Origin: Diphasiastrum complanatum
Lineage: Eukaryota; Streptophyta; Lycopodiopsida; Lycopodiales; Lycopodiaceae
NCBI GenBank assembly: GCA_029204225.1
Contig: CM055092.1
Location: 79,308,527 to 79,372,526 of the forward strand
Length of the DNA: 64,000 bases
Reading direction: 5' to 3'
The position numbers and the translations under genes are program-made. Numbering within the stretch: position 1 is the first letter of the stretch; every line of letters starts with the position of its first letter. The notes under the pieces were generated by a model. It ran no database searches. It was not told where the DNA came from and was given only the letters and a program-made list of their open reading frames with translations. This document shows positions 1-11,559 of this stretch, one piece after another.

Positions 1-3000
1 TTTCTTTGGATCGGGGTATCTTCAGATGGAAGCGATCTATGTTTCGTAGATCGGCATGCATATAAAGATCCATGTTATTCTGCAAATGAGATAATGCAAT
101 CACTCAGAGATGCCCCAGTTATTCAGCGGGATCAGTTTGAGAAGATAGGGTTTGATACAGAAACAGCAGTTTCTATGGGATTAACTATGGTTAATGTGCA
201 TTTTATTGGCATAAATCACCTGTTGATGGAGGAAATGCATCAGCAGAAACTTGCTGGGAAACGTTTATCGCTAGCAGAGGCAGCAACAGTGACTTCTTTT
301 GGATCTAGCTCCCAGCTTGGCAATAACAGTCATCCTTCTAGGGTTGGTGGATTCGAGGTTTACAAGTCCGGTTGCAGTCCCCCTGGTAGCTTTCCTTATG
401 AAATGTATCATTTTCTAGCAAGTAAAGTCACAAGTGCTGGTGGTGACACGGCAGAAAGAAGGCAGATGAGAAGGGACAGAATGCGGGCGCTGAGTCAGGG
501 AAAGCAGTTACCTGAACCTGAATATTTCGTAAAAGTGCTTCAATGCACTCCAACCAAGACGAGACCTCTCCAAGGCCTCTGGAAGGTAGTCTGATATTCT
601 ACCCAAAAGCTGGCCAAATTTTTGTAATTTATCTTTCAGGGCATTACATGTGATTTGTTCACTGGGTCATTGACTAGTACTTAGCCCTTGTCACAGCAGA
701 GGGACTGACCATCATACACTAGGTCACTAGACTATCCATTTCTATCGGAGCTCTTAGAACCTGGAATAATCAGGCAGCAATTTATATTCTGATACTTTGG
801 AATCGTAAATTTGATGCAAACACAACTGGAGACTCAATTGCAAAAATTTATTCCAAAGTGAAGGGGTACAAAGTGAAAAATGGGTCGATTGTCCAGAGGG
901 TCATGACAATATGGCAAGCTGCTTGCTAAGAACGATGGACACTGAGTCTAAATTTAGGCTCTCTTACCTATAGCTGCAAGCTGATTTGCAATGTCTTTGA
1001 GTCTTGTAAGGTGAACTGTAAAAGACTTGCTTGCACTCATTCTTAATATATGCAACATTGATCTGAGTGTGGTCGCTTTGCATCTTTGATGTGTGGGATG
1101 ATATTTAAGTGATTTATTCTACTTCCTTTGTCAAAACCTTTAGCCTCCTATCATGTATGGGGCCTAGTCTCTTCTTTGGGAATAATACCCCACAGATCCT
1201 TATCCACGAGAATTTTTGCATCTTAAATATCCAATGGTTGCAGTTTGGCCCTTCTAATTTGCTTGATTCATTGATTCATTAATTATTGCCATCCTTTGCT
1301 TGTATCCTGTAGTAGAACTTAGCTACCAATTTCTTTAACCTAAGGTTTGAAGTATTTTGAGCTTAGATGATCCTTTCAACACCAACTTGATGAAGTTGTT
1401 ATGGCTGCCGACAGTATTCCGTTTGGCTGGTTCTTCTGAAGCCAACTGCTTGTCAATTTAGTTCGATTCAATTGGTGTATTGAAACCTCGGGTTGTATGC
1501 CACCTGATATAGACATTCTGCTTTCAACACCCAACTTGTTGTGTGAAACGATGTCTATGCTCTCCGATATCTCAGGTTTGGATCTGGATCATGACATGTG
1601 TAAAGAAGTGCGACAAATCTTATAACCGAGTAATAAATGACAATTGCTAGTGGTTAGGCCACCACTCACCTACTTTATAGCCAAGTAATAACTGAAGGTA
1701 CATCAATGTTTACATTAATTTTGGCCATGAAACAAAATATAGTAAGGAACATGGAATGTTTCGGAATCTAATAATGATGATACGCAGCCTCATTTTGGAT
1801 CTCTTGGATTTTGCATGGAGTAAACCTGCCATTCTCAAGGTGTCCATATACTAGACATGGAGGTAGTTGAGTGCATGCCATAGACAATCATGGATGCAAT
1901 CTATGATTTTGAGCAAGCTGAAGATGTACATTTGCCTTATATTCCATGAGAACATAGGGACTTTGTTTTATTGCCTTTGCTCTTTAGTGCTAACCTTCAT
2001 CACGATTGAGTCCGCCCTTCACCTCTGGAGAAGTGATACAAACTTAGTACAATGGTCATTGAACAATTGTATGAAAGCTAATATGAACATATGTTTGTTT
2101 TGTGACTTCCACCTACTATAGGGCACTAATCATGTGAGTAGGCATTTTCTAGCATTTGGCTCACGCTTTGCATGATGAAGTTGATGGTCTAAGACTTTGT
2201 GGCTAGACTCCATAGGGTTGAAGATTGCACATCTCCTTTGTTATGAGGGTTTTATCCTAGACATAACCTTGATATGCAATCACATTATTTCATATTAATG
2301 AAGCATAAAACACTATAAATGACAATTAAATAGTAATCTCCCACAAAAAATGGCTAATGACATCGCATATAATCAATGGCTAAATTCCTACAAGCAATGG
2401 TAATGAATTCTCCCACGAAGAGCTTAAGGAGTTTTAATATCCAAAGGAAAGATACGACATCTACGCTCTACCTTCTCAAGTTTAAAAACCATTGAACAAT
2501 GGATGCAAGACTGATGGAAGAGAATTTCTTCCAAGAATATCAAAAAATTTTAGGCCCTTACCACAAAGACCTGCGTTGAGGACAAAGTTCAGTGCGTTAT
2601 TTATGGATGTTTTTGGCTATGCAAATTTGATTAAGAAACACTAATGTGGTTTGGCATGTGTAGGCATAAGGTGTACCTCCATGAATATGCTAATGCCAGA
2701 AAAGATGAACCCATGATAAGCTAAAGACTAGTCATGGTTCTGATGTGTAGCTACTCATAGAGTGCCTAAGATGAGGAGCCATGGCCAAAGAACAAGAACT
2801 CAAGAACGGGTACCCAAAGAAGAGCGGTCCTCGTGAGCATAAGAAGGGTTTTTGACCTTAAGAATTGGTATCCCGTTAATGGAGTGATTTGGCCTATCTC
2901 TATTGTCTCTTCCTCTTCACTTATGGGGACTACATTTGTCTCTCTTGTGAAGGAAAACTAATCTTAAGAGGAGTTAGAATGTATGCATGGTTGAATGAGA

Positions 3001-5963
3001 AGTTGAAATGTAGGCATACTCGTTCCATGATATTTTTAAAGATCAAATACCTATTGGGATTGTTAGTCGAATGTCTTTTTGAACAATTTGGATCGGTGGT
3101 TAATTGCATAACGAGTTTTCCCTAATGTGGTGGGTAGTGTCCCATTGTGACTCCTCTATTTGAGTCAATATGTGAATGCTTTGATGAGATGTAGAGTTCT
3201 ACTATTAGCATTCTCTATTGCATGTACAAGCTCTCATTTCCATCAATATGTTTCAAGTTCTGTGCAAGAAGCACATGTTATCTTTTCACAAGTTGTAGTA
3301 ATTAATAAGATATGGTACTTTTGCCAAGTTGGTTCACATTAAGCCTATATGGTTGGTGTGGTCTTTGATTTTTTGTGGGAAAGTTGTTATGAGCTTCTTT
3401 AGCCATGACATTCATTCGAATGCCTTTGTTTGGCTGTCTTCGTCCATGCGTTTAGTAATGTGATCTGTAGTGAGCCAATATTCCTGTGCTGTTCCAATTT
3501 CCCAGCTTCTTTTGCAGTGTGTACATTTTTGTGGATTTTTTCTATATATATGACAGGTCACAGTATACTGTATTCTAAGATGCGTCCTGTTCCGGAACGC
3601 AGCGTTCTGGAACGGTTCCGGAATTCTGCAGCGTTCCGGATCGGAACGCCCCAATTTTTTTTTTTTTGTTTTTCGTGGAAAGTTTTTTGGAAACATGTAT
3701 GGAGTGGGGAAAAACAACATATAGCCTGTAAAAAAAATTTCAAAGACATTGCAAGTTTACAAAACAGATTAACTAACTAACTGACAGTTAAAACTTAAAA
3801 CTGAAACATGAAAGGCAATCACAGAGTGCGTATTACAGACTGTATTTAATATGTATATTCAGGCATTGACATCTTTATTGTGATGGTATCATAGAACCAT
3901 AGAATTAATGAACCGTGGTGAACTGTACCGATTAATTAATTAAGTTTTTTTTTAGTTTCCCCCCAAAAAATAACCCAAAAATATGCGAAAAAAGAGCCAA
4001 AAAAATCTTTGAATTCTGTGAAATCATTTGTGAAATCTGTCAATCATCTGTATCATCTGTCCAATGACTCAAATCATCTGTATCATCTGTGAAATCATCT
4101 GTATCTTCTGTCAAATCATCTGTACTTCATGACACAGATTTCACAGACAGACACTTTTTTTTTGGCCCTTTTTTTTGCATATTTGTAGGCTGTTTTTGTG
4201 GGTAGGAACAAAAAAAAAAAATTAATTAATTAATTAATTAGTACGGTTCACCACGGTTCCCCCTTAAATTTTCTGAGAACTGTATGGTTCACTGTACGGT
4301 TCTCAGAATCGTAGTGAACCGTACACAGTTCATTAATTCCATGGGTACAGGAATGGAATCGGCATCTCTTTTTGTTTTTTACTGTTTTGATTGCTTATAT
4401 AGTTGCAATTTTTTTTTTAAACTTGAAAAAAATTGGATTTTATGGCAAAAACAGCTTTATCTATGTATTTTAGCATATACATATAAATTTATAATATATA
4501 TAAATGAACCAAAAAAAAGCAGAATCCATAATAGCACGCCGTCCAAAACGCTCACGTTTCAGAACTACTAAGAACTCATAATAGCATTTTAAACAGCATA
4601 CCGCTGTCTGGAACGCTCGTTCCGGAATGCAGACGCAGCGTAATGCGTTCTGCTGCATCTATGGTACGTACGTATGTGTATGTGTTGTGTGTGCATGCAC
4701 GCGTGCGCGCATGTTTGTGATATCAATGGATTCTATTTAAATATGTATATTGAGGCATTGACATCTTTATTGTGATGGTACTGACACTTTTGTTTTTGAA
4801 GCTTGTACCTTTCTTATATACTGAATCCTGATAGTGGGAACATTATTTTTCTGGAGGGAGGCTTATAGGAGAAATATTATGGTAGGGACATCTATAGTCC
4901 CTGAAGTTGCACTTTTATTGTTATTCGGACCATATAGTTTTAAGTTTGGTCACTCAGAGTTCATTCATATTTTAATTTTTTATTCATCATCATGTAATGA
5001 TTATTGGGCTGTGATTGCCACTTGCAGATTTGGACCCTCACAGTCAATGACTGGGGTTTGTGACTTCAACATCAGTGGTTGATTCGTAGATGAATTTCTT
5101 AGTTCTGGTAGATGAGCTTCAAAGTTTATCTTGTGTAGATTAGATTGATTCTAGGTATACCAGGATGTCGTTATTCTCTCATTAATTATAGCTGTTCTTA
5201 CACTAATTATCACAGGTGTTGGTTCTGTGTTTTGTTGTGATGCTCTGTAGGTGAAAACAGCATGGCCCTTAGGATAGTGTTGAGTGTCCTTCTAATTAAC
5301 ATGTGAACTTGCTGTCTAGTGTTTGTGAATGTTATGTTTTTCGTATGCCGTACTTGCATCAACTTTTTTATTATGATCTAATTTCAGACATGATGACTTT
5401 GACAAATGCATTTTATGAGTGAAAGTAGGCCAACAGTAGGATTCTCATGAGAAACATGCTGCTATTTTTTGTAGGGCCTTTGCCATTGTATGAGTTTGGA
5501 CTTTATTCTACTTTCCTATGACGAACAAGGAGGTATTGTTTGTCGGAAAATAAAAGAATGCTCTGGAATAGCTTCGGGAGGACCAGTTTACTGGACTGCC
5601 AGACCACCCATCTGCAGCAATGTGCCTCTTTCACCCGAAGAACAAGGCTTTTATGACAACTGTCTGCATGTCAAACCAAGAATCTTAGGTAAGGTTCCGG
5701 AGATGCTCGGACCTGGAAACCTTACAAATGCAGATCATATAGACAATTTTATGGCTGAGGAAGTTGTAGGAATGCTTCATGTTACTCCAGATAGAGATCA
5801 TTGTTGTTTTTTGTCCAATATTACATCTGAGCAATGTAAAGAAGGAAGAGTTTGGTTGTATGAAAGTGGAAGATTTGGTTATGGAGTGCTACATACAAAT
5901 TCTATCACTGATTTTAGACTGATTACATCAAGAGGATGCTTGTTGGACGTTGTGGACAAATAG
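1..5963 (+). CDS. F-box protein (At3g12350/At5g39450-like), C-terminal part, two exons
   Basis: The reading frame is open from base 1, so upstream exons and the F-box itself lie outside the window. Exon A is 1-585 and ends AAG|GTAGTC. Exon B is 5475-5963, opens after TTTTTTGTAG, and ends in TAG. The joint is phase 0 and reads LQGLWK then GLCHCMSLDF, which continues smoothly. Visible motifs are RRQMRRDRMRAL, PLQGLWK, SLDFILLSYDEQGGI, a SPEEQ block and the tail EGRVWLYESGRFGYG. This order matches my memory of the C-terminal region of plant F-box proteins such as At3g12350. F-box proteins choose substrates for SCF ubiquitin ligases; the substrate here is unknown. No frame break is seen in the visible 357 codons. 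The family name rests on recognition, not a search, and the intron could contain an alternative exon. Confidence 0.68.
3587..4660. mobile_element. Possible non-autonomous element with GTTCC-rich inverted ends
   Basis: The left end (3580-3650) carries GATGCGTCCTGTTCCGGAAC and several GGAACG/CGTTCC units. The right end (4609-4670), read on the minus strand, starts with a related GATGCAGCAGAACGC block and again has CGTTCCGGAA-type units. Both ends are followed inward by T- or A-rich tracts. A second pair with the same design sits at 7085-7925. The ends and any target-site duplication are not resolved, and a foldback element is nested inside. Confidence 0.35.
3843..4780 (+). repeat. Direct repeat pair of about 46 bp flanking the foldback element
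   Basis: Copies at 3843-3888 and 4734-4780 share a nearly identical block containing GGCATTGACATCTTTATTG and ending TGTGATGGTA. They sit either side of the foldback element, 845 bp apart. The length is too great for an ordinary target-site duplication, so a segmental duplication or a template-switch event around the insertion is more likely. Confidence 0.7.
3890..4346. mobile_element. Foldback / MITE-like element
   Basis: The left arm (about 3893-4010) and the right arm (about 4190-4346) are reverse complements in the same order: an AATTAATGAACCGTGGTGAA block, an (ATTA)n tract, a T run, then the ATATGCGAAAAAA and AGCCAAAAAA blocks. The right arm has extra copies of the TGAACCGTAC block. The loop is a CATCTGT repeat tract. 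No ORF is present. This is the architecture of a non-autonomous foldback or MITE element carried within the F-box intron. Confidence 0.65.
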
Positions 5964-6571
5964 TTGGTGCAATGTGCAGACTCCTTGCACCTACAGGGTT
6001 CAATTCTTTCACAATTTTTAAATAATCTTTAAGATCTATCTGTGCATGTTGCGACCATAAACTTGCTGTGGATTGTGGCATTTTCCATCCTTTAAGATTG
6101 TGAGGATCCTCTGGACACCATGCATGATGCCTGTTCAAGCTTTTCTTTTTTCTCTCTTTATAAAGAAGAAAACTTGGATAATTGTAATAAGTCCTCAAGA
6201 AGCAAATTCTTTTTGGTGCCAGATATAAACTTTAATAAGCTTGTTCGTGATTGGAACATGCCATTCTGGTAGAGCTCTTTTGAAAATGTTTGGGTATGTC
6301 CCTGGATCTCCAGTGTCTGCCTGGCTCTCCTGCAAATCACTGTTACTTGCAGCTATTGCAACCCAGTAAGTTGGTTGCAGCTATTTCATAAACTCGTATA
6401 TTGCCATGTGACAACTTTTCTGGAAGAGGCTGTCCTTTAATTGATGATTAGCCAATGATTTCACGCTTTTTATTGATGAATCACTCCAACAAATCAAACA
6501 AGTTGATGCCTGGTTGGCAGTTTTGCAGTCGCTAATGCTCATTGGCCTTGTATGAAACGATAACCCAAGAA
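5964..6571 (+). other. 3' flank of the F-box gene
   Basis: AT-rich sequence follows the stop codon. AATAA-type words near 6186-6235 could serve polyadenylation, but no single signal stands out. No other feature is seen. Confidence 0.3.
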
Positions 6572-6697
6572 AAATACCACAAACAGTGGTACAAAAGTAG
6601 CTCTAGTAGATAGAAATACCACAAACAGCAGTACAAAAGTAGCTCTAGTAGATAAGAATACCACAAACAGTGGTACAAGGTATCTCTAGTAGATAAG
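6572..6697. repeat. Three-unit tandem repeat, period about 43 bp
   Basis: Three successive units each contain AATACCACAAACAG, GTACAA and CTCTAGTAGATA. The third has a short internal deletion. A minus-strand ORF with a repeated peptide here is only the product of the repeat. Confidence 0.85.
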
Positions 6698-7084
6698 CTT
6701 GAGGGCAATATTTGACACATCCCACAACCTATTTTATATGGTTTGTAATTTGGGCCTTAATAATTAAATTTTCATATTTCCCTCCAAATCAATTAAAGGG
6801 AGATAGTCTTGCTTAGTAATAGCCACTAAGGTTGTTATGCGTTTGGATTGAGCTCTTTATAGGGAAATTCCATCTTTGTTGGAGATCTGCCTGAGCTTTC
6901 AGCAACCTTTGATTTTATTAGTCTTCTTTCTTGGAGAATGCTTGTGAATGATTTTTTTTTTGTGCTTGGAAATGTGCAAATGAGGTAAACTCTCTTTCAG
7001 TATAAGCATATCTTGTGCTATGATCTGTTGGATCAATTCAAGGGAAGAAGTGTATGTGATAACTTCAGCCGATGGATTGTCTGT

Positions 7085-7925
7085 ACCTGGAAGCTTAGAA
7101 GCTCGTTCCTACCAAAATGGGTCGGAACGTTCCGTTCCGTACGTTCCGAAAGGAACTGGGTCGGAACGATTTTTTGTAAGTTAAAAAAAAATGTAAAACG
7201 ACCCTGCTGGCCCGCGCTTTCTGCATTTGCATTTCACAGATAGCGAGTTGTCATACTTCTAACGAGGACACGAAGGTGCCATGGAAGCCAATGGCCATAA
7301 CGCACTCTGGAAGGAAGCTTCACGGAGGCGATGTACTCCAGCGAGTCTTCCTTGAAATTGAGCAGACTTTTCTGTACATCGATGACTGACATATTTTATG
7401 CTCATCTTTAAGTATAAAATATTTTATGCTCATCGACGTCTGACATATTTTCTAATTTTACCTGATGCTTCAAAAAGCAATTGCTTTCATGAAGAGATTG
7501 ACATTCTTGCTCGAGAATCGCCCTCTCCTGAATTCATCAAGAATAGATGAGGTGAATACTGAAGAACTGTCTATATAATCTACAATGCAGCTCAGTCAAA
7601 CTGACTCAAAGGAAAAAGAACAGTAAATCACTCAGCAAATAAATGACAAACATCGATTGGACATAAATAGCACAATCACCAAAAAATTACGTAAAGAGCA
7701 TATCATGGACATGGTCCAGGAGTTCCAGCGATGGTGAGCTTGCGGAAAGAAAGCAGGAAGCCTTGTGGACGTTCACCTTTGATTGGACACACACCTTAGA
7801 TGCTCCTCAAGCTTCCTTAGATATTATGGTTTTTTTTTCCTTTGTAAACAAACGTATTTTTTGAGGGTCTCGTTCCAGAACGGAACAAGTTCCAGAACGC
7901 GTTCCGTTCCGGAACGGGCAACTAA
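7085..7925. mobile_element. Second GTTCC-rich inverted-repeat element
   Basis: The left end (7103-7172) and right end (7867-7922) are packed with GGAACG/CGTTCC units in opposite order, each followed inward by a T- or A-rich tract. The interior of about 0.7 kb contains no long ORF. It resembles the pair at 3587-4660, which suggests a non-autonomous family. Exact termini and target-site duplication are not resolved. Confidence 0.4.
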
Positions 7926-8207
7926 GCTTGGAAGTAATATCCTTGAGGTGGTTGAACAGAAATTCCAGTATCAATATTGAACGAAAGCAGATTGGATACA
8001 AAAGATGGCTCTCAGAGGATTGAGGAGCTTTGCACTATGCTACTTGCTATTTTTCATGTTGAATGATTGCCCTATAATATTTTGCATAATATAGGGCCCA
8101 ATTTTTAAATATTATTTTTCTATATGCACCTTGCATACGTATTAGGGCCCTTGTGTACTGCGCGAGAGAATGTCAGCAGTGATGGAGAAAAAGCGTTTAT
8201 TGCGTTT

Positions 8208-8318
8208 TGATTGGGCCATGTTTGCCCTAGAACTTTGGTGATGGGCAGTTGAAGTGGGATTGTTGATTGGGCCATGTTTGCCCTAGAACTTTGGTGATGG
8301 GCAGTTGAAGTGGGATTG
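8208..8318. repeat. Perfect tandem duplication, period 56 bp
   Basis: The block TGATTGGGCCATGTTTGCCC... at 8208-8263 is repeated at once at 8264-8318 without a visible mismatch over about 54 bp, so the duplication is recent or has been gene-converted. Confidence 0.9.
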
Positions 8319-8443
8319 AACGGCAAACACGTGGATTTTAGAAAGAGAATGTGTGCTTTTGGAAACTTTTAAAAGGAGAATTTTCGAGAGGGAGAAAGAG
8401 TGGGCTAGCGATGGATCCAGAGAATTCGATGCTAGAGAGGGGT

Positions 8444-8449
<6 letters not shown>

Positions 8450-8477
<28 letters not shown>

Positions 8478-8848
8478 AATGGATAGCGATGGTAGAGAGA
8501 AAGGGGGAGACAACCATGGATTTCATCTCCACACTGTTCTACTATAGAGCAGAATGGAGGCCGATAATATCAGGATGATGATCATGGCTTTTGATGAGCT
8601 TCTGTATCCTGGATCGTCCACCTGAGGCATCGATAGTTAGTTTGTTATGAATTTTATTACAGACCAGTTGTTGATGGATGGACATGGGAGTGGAATCATG
8701 GAGCTGTACCATGTAGTCCTTTGAGGCTTGGACGACTATTTTGCTCAGATGAATTCATTTATGGATGGTTCTCTGCATCGTCACCGTGAGGATTGCGAAC
8801 CGAGACCTGAAAGATCATTCCTTCAAAGAAAAATGTCTATACATATGA

Positions 8849-8883
<35 letters not shown>

Positions 8884-9180
8884 GGCAGCAGCAGCAGCGA
8901 GGCCGACAATGATGATCCAGAGCTTGGAAGGACAACAATCTGGCCAAGAACAAGCGATTGAGAGTGAGGTGTGCGATTCATTCACGAATGAGAGGATCTT
9001 GAGGACGAGGTGAGTGAGAGAGAGATACGTGAGTTAGAGGAGAGAGACAGACGAGGAGTCGTGAGAGCGCATGGAGATGTGAGAGGAGAGAGGGTAGAGA
9101 GAGAGGACGTGTCGTGAGTGGAGGGAGAGAGAATTTTTTTGGATTTAGGGTTAGGGTTTCTATATGAAAATAGCAATACT

Positions 9181-9237
<57 letters not shown>
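8450..9237. repeat. GA-rich tract with several (GA)n microsatellites
   Basis: (GA)n runs occur near 8450-8476, 8853-8879 and 9185-9237, within a generally GA-rich stretch. A short CAG/GCA tract lies at 8882-8900. ORFs here are repeat artefacts. No gene is seen. Confidence 0.85.
9144..9159 (+). promoter_or_regulatory. Interstitial telo-box
   Basis: TTTAGGGTTAGGGTTT is two plant telomere-type units in a row. Such telo-boxes occur in promoters of plant translation and cell-cycle genes. No gene start is visible next to it, so its role here is open. Confidence 0.4.
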
Positions 9238-9238
<1 letters not shown>

Positions 9239-9306
9239 ATTAGCTCAAGCTTCGTAAATTTCCAACATCGCGCATTAGCTCAAGCTTCGTAGATATCCAG
9301 CATCGC
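9238..9306. repeat. Two-unit tandem repeat, about 35 bp
   Basis: GCATTAGCTCAAGCTTCGTA occurs at 9238 and again at 9273, each followed by a similar TTTCCAACATCGC or TATCCAGCATCGC end. It abuts the 3' side of a GA run. Confidence 0.85.
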
Positions 9307-9314
9307 TTGGCTTC

Positions 9315-9690
9315 ATGAAAGCCAAGAGCTCCATTATATGAAATATATGCAATGGGAGATTCCATTGCACCTTCAACTGCAGCGTCCTGCCAAGACATTT
9401 ATAGAAGACAACAACATAGTGTACTGCAAACCTTGAAAGCATAGTAAAGGTAATTGATTGCAATGAAGAAGAGGCACTTTCAACGGAGCTATAGAAGACA
9501 ACAACAGAGCAGAGTGCAATGCTTAAGGTCTAAACAAGTACGCTGCTCGCAACTAAAAAGAGGCGCCTCCAATACAATTGTAGAAAATTGTAGCTGAGTG
9601 CAGTGCAATCCTTGAGAGCTATAAACAATCAAACCGCCTGCAACGAAGAAGAGGCACTTCTAGTTGAAGCGCATAAGACAACAACAGAGT
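9315..9690. repeat. Degenerate tandem repeat, about four units of 90 bp
   Basis: Units start near 9401, 9491, 9580 and 9669 with TAGAAGACAACAACA or a worn form, followed by a TGCAA..CTTGA block and GAAGAAGAGGCACTT. Divergence between units is marked. A further (GA)n run follows at 9741-9763. Confidence 0.7.
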
Positions 9691-10130
9691 ATAGTAAAAT
9701 AGTTAAATGATAAACAGCTAACTGCCAGAAAAGAAGAAGAGAGAGAGAGAGAGAGAGAGAGAGACATGGAGATAGACATAGTGCACGATAGAGGAACATA
9801 AAAGAATAAGACGAACTTCAATTATGTGAGGTAATGAGCAATTGGTCGGGCCATTACCACTTATAATATAGTCCCCAGAGCAGCTTTTGGCCTCCACGAC
9901 TCTCTGCTCGGGTCTTGGATCCCTCAATGGCCATTACCTAGTACTTATTTGACATTAAACATAACTTATCGTTTCTTCAAAAAATACATGAGAGATTTAA
10001 GCTATACTTGATGAATATCTCTTCTTCACACTTACTAGGTCTAATTGCACACCCACTAGATACGTACCTTTCACATTTTTATTGAAATACTATTTCTTTT
10101 TTTATTTAATTACATTGCTTAAAAAAATGA

Positions 10131-10245
10131 GGCTATGAGAGCCCTTAGTATCTATTCACACCGTGTGATGGGCATGTACTGTAAATGGGCTACAAGAGCC
10201 CTGAATATCTACTTACATCGTGCGTTGGCCATGTACTGTAAATGG
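10131..10245. repeat. Two-unit tandem repeat, period 57 bp
   Basis: Both units run GGCTAnnAGAGCCCT, a TATCTAnT(T/C)ACA block, and CATGTACTGTAAATGG. The rest of 9764-11550 shows AT-rich and T-rich sequence with no gene or element I can name. Confidence 0.75.
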
Positions 10246-11559
10246 CCAACATGCCCTTCACACTATTTTGACGCTAGTTCCATAGTGTCAACTTATTGTT
10301 GGTGAAGTTGGGTGGTGTTGTTGATGAAGTTGGGGACTTGCTGGCACCATGCTGAGTGGGGATAGATGAGCTTTCATCGTGGATCTGTTGGATTTGCTTG
10401 ATTCATTGAATTGGCTTGGATCTGCTTGGATCTAGATATGGGTTGGAGTGCCACTACAAGTGGAGTGTTGACATATTGGTGAAAGTGAGTGTGAAAAGAG
10501 AGGGGGGATTTTAGAGGGGGAAAGAGAAAATGGCAAAGGTGCTAAAGAAGGTGGGCTTGTCTTTTTCTTTTTTTGAATAGCCCTTCTAGCTAATAGGTTA
10601 GAGGGGGGGAGTGCCAGGATGGCAAGAGCATGCACATTGCATCTAGTCTGAAAGAATCGAAAAATAAGGAACAAGAAAAATCAAGAAAGTAGAAAAGGAA
10701 AAAATATTGGAAAACAAAGGAGGAAAAATGAGTCCTTTGGATTTATTTTTCTTGGGCTTCTTTTATTTTCTTTTTATGTCTTTCTTTTTTTGAAAGATAT
10801 AATACAGTGGAAGAGATGGGTCACTTATTCTTTAGCCTATGTGGCAATACAATCAAGGCGTTGATGCTCTTGCTCCCGATTCTTCCTGATTTGGGCAGAG
10901 ACCATCTAGGGAAATTGTTGATGAAGTAGAACACGTATGACAAAATTTTATAGCAAATGGAGGATGCACAAATCAAAGATCTAGATCCAAACTATGAGCT
11001 AGAATCAAGACTAGTTACCAAAACTAGCTAATTTGGCATTTAACTCCACAATAGGCACATAGATTTGATCAAATACACTAAAGTGTAGCAAGCTTCTCAG
11101 ACCTATAATCAACTTTAGTACCTTCCAAATCAAGTAACTAATGCATAGAATCACTCACATCCAATAGCTATAACTCGCCACCCAAAGACAATGTTGATAG
11201 AAGTGGAAAATACGATTTTTTTTCATATTTGGATGGAGATCCCATCATACATTTATACATTTCAAGCTTGGATCTGAATGTTTTAGGGCATCTTTGTACT
11301 TATCATAACCTAACCCTAACATCTAACATTGGATCTACCTTAATATGGGATCAAGATCTCAAGAATAAAAAACAATGTAAAACATGCTATTTTTAGCTCC
11401 TAGAATTTTTCTATCTTATCTAAGCACACATTGGCCGCATTTCAAAGATGCTATCACAATGTAATATGAGGAATGAAATCTTGGGAAAGCATCCTATGCT
11501 ATTTGGCACGTGTGGCATCTATTTACATGGCCATCTTGCCAATTACAATGCATGTGACC

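Larger units (their letters stand above)
586..5474 (+). other. 4.9-kb intron of the F-box gene
   Basis: Starts GTAGTC and ends TTTTTTGTAG; removing it keeps the frame. I see no convincing coding exon inside. It holds AT-rich sequence, a foldback element near 3890-4346, clusters of GTTCCGGAAC-like motifs near 3587-3650 and 4609-4660, a CATCTGT-rich tract near 4050-4130, a TG/GC-rich alternating stretch near 4670-4712, and a duplicated 46-bp segment. 586-3580 has no feature I can name. Confidence 0.6.

Noticed and set aside
1867-2121. 84-codon ORF in the F-box intron as an exon
   Set aside because: No similarity to the F-box protein, no suitable splice sites noticed, and the direct 585/5475 joint is seamless.
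3412-3780. Overlapping ORFs on both strands near 3.4-3.8 kb
   Set aside because: They cross the GTTCC array and T tract inside the F-box intron, with no conserved motif or splice evidence.
4670-4712. Possible Z-DNA-forming TG/CG stretch as a regulatory site
   Set aside because: A short alternating purine-pyrimidine tract is common in introns and nothing ties it to a function.
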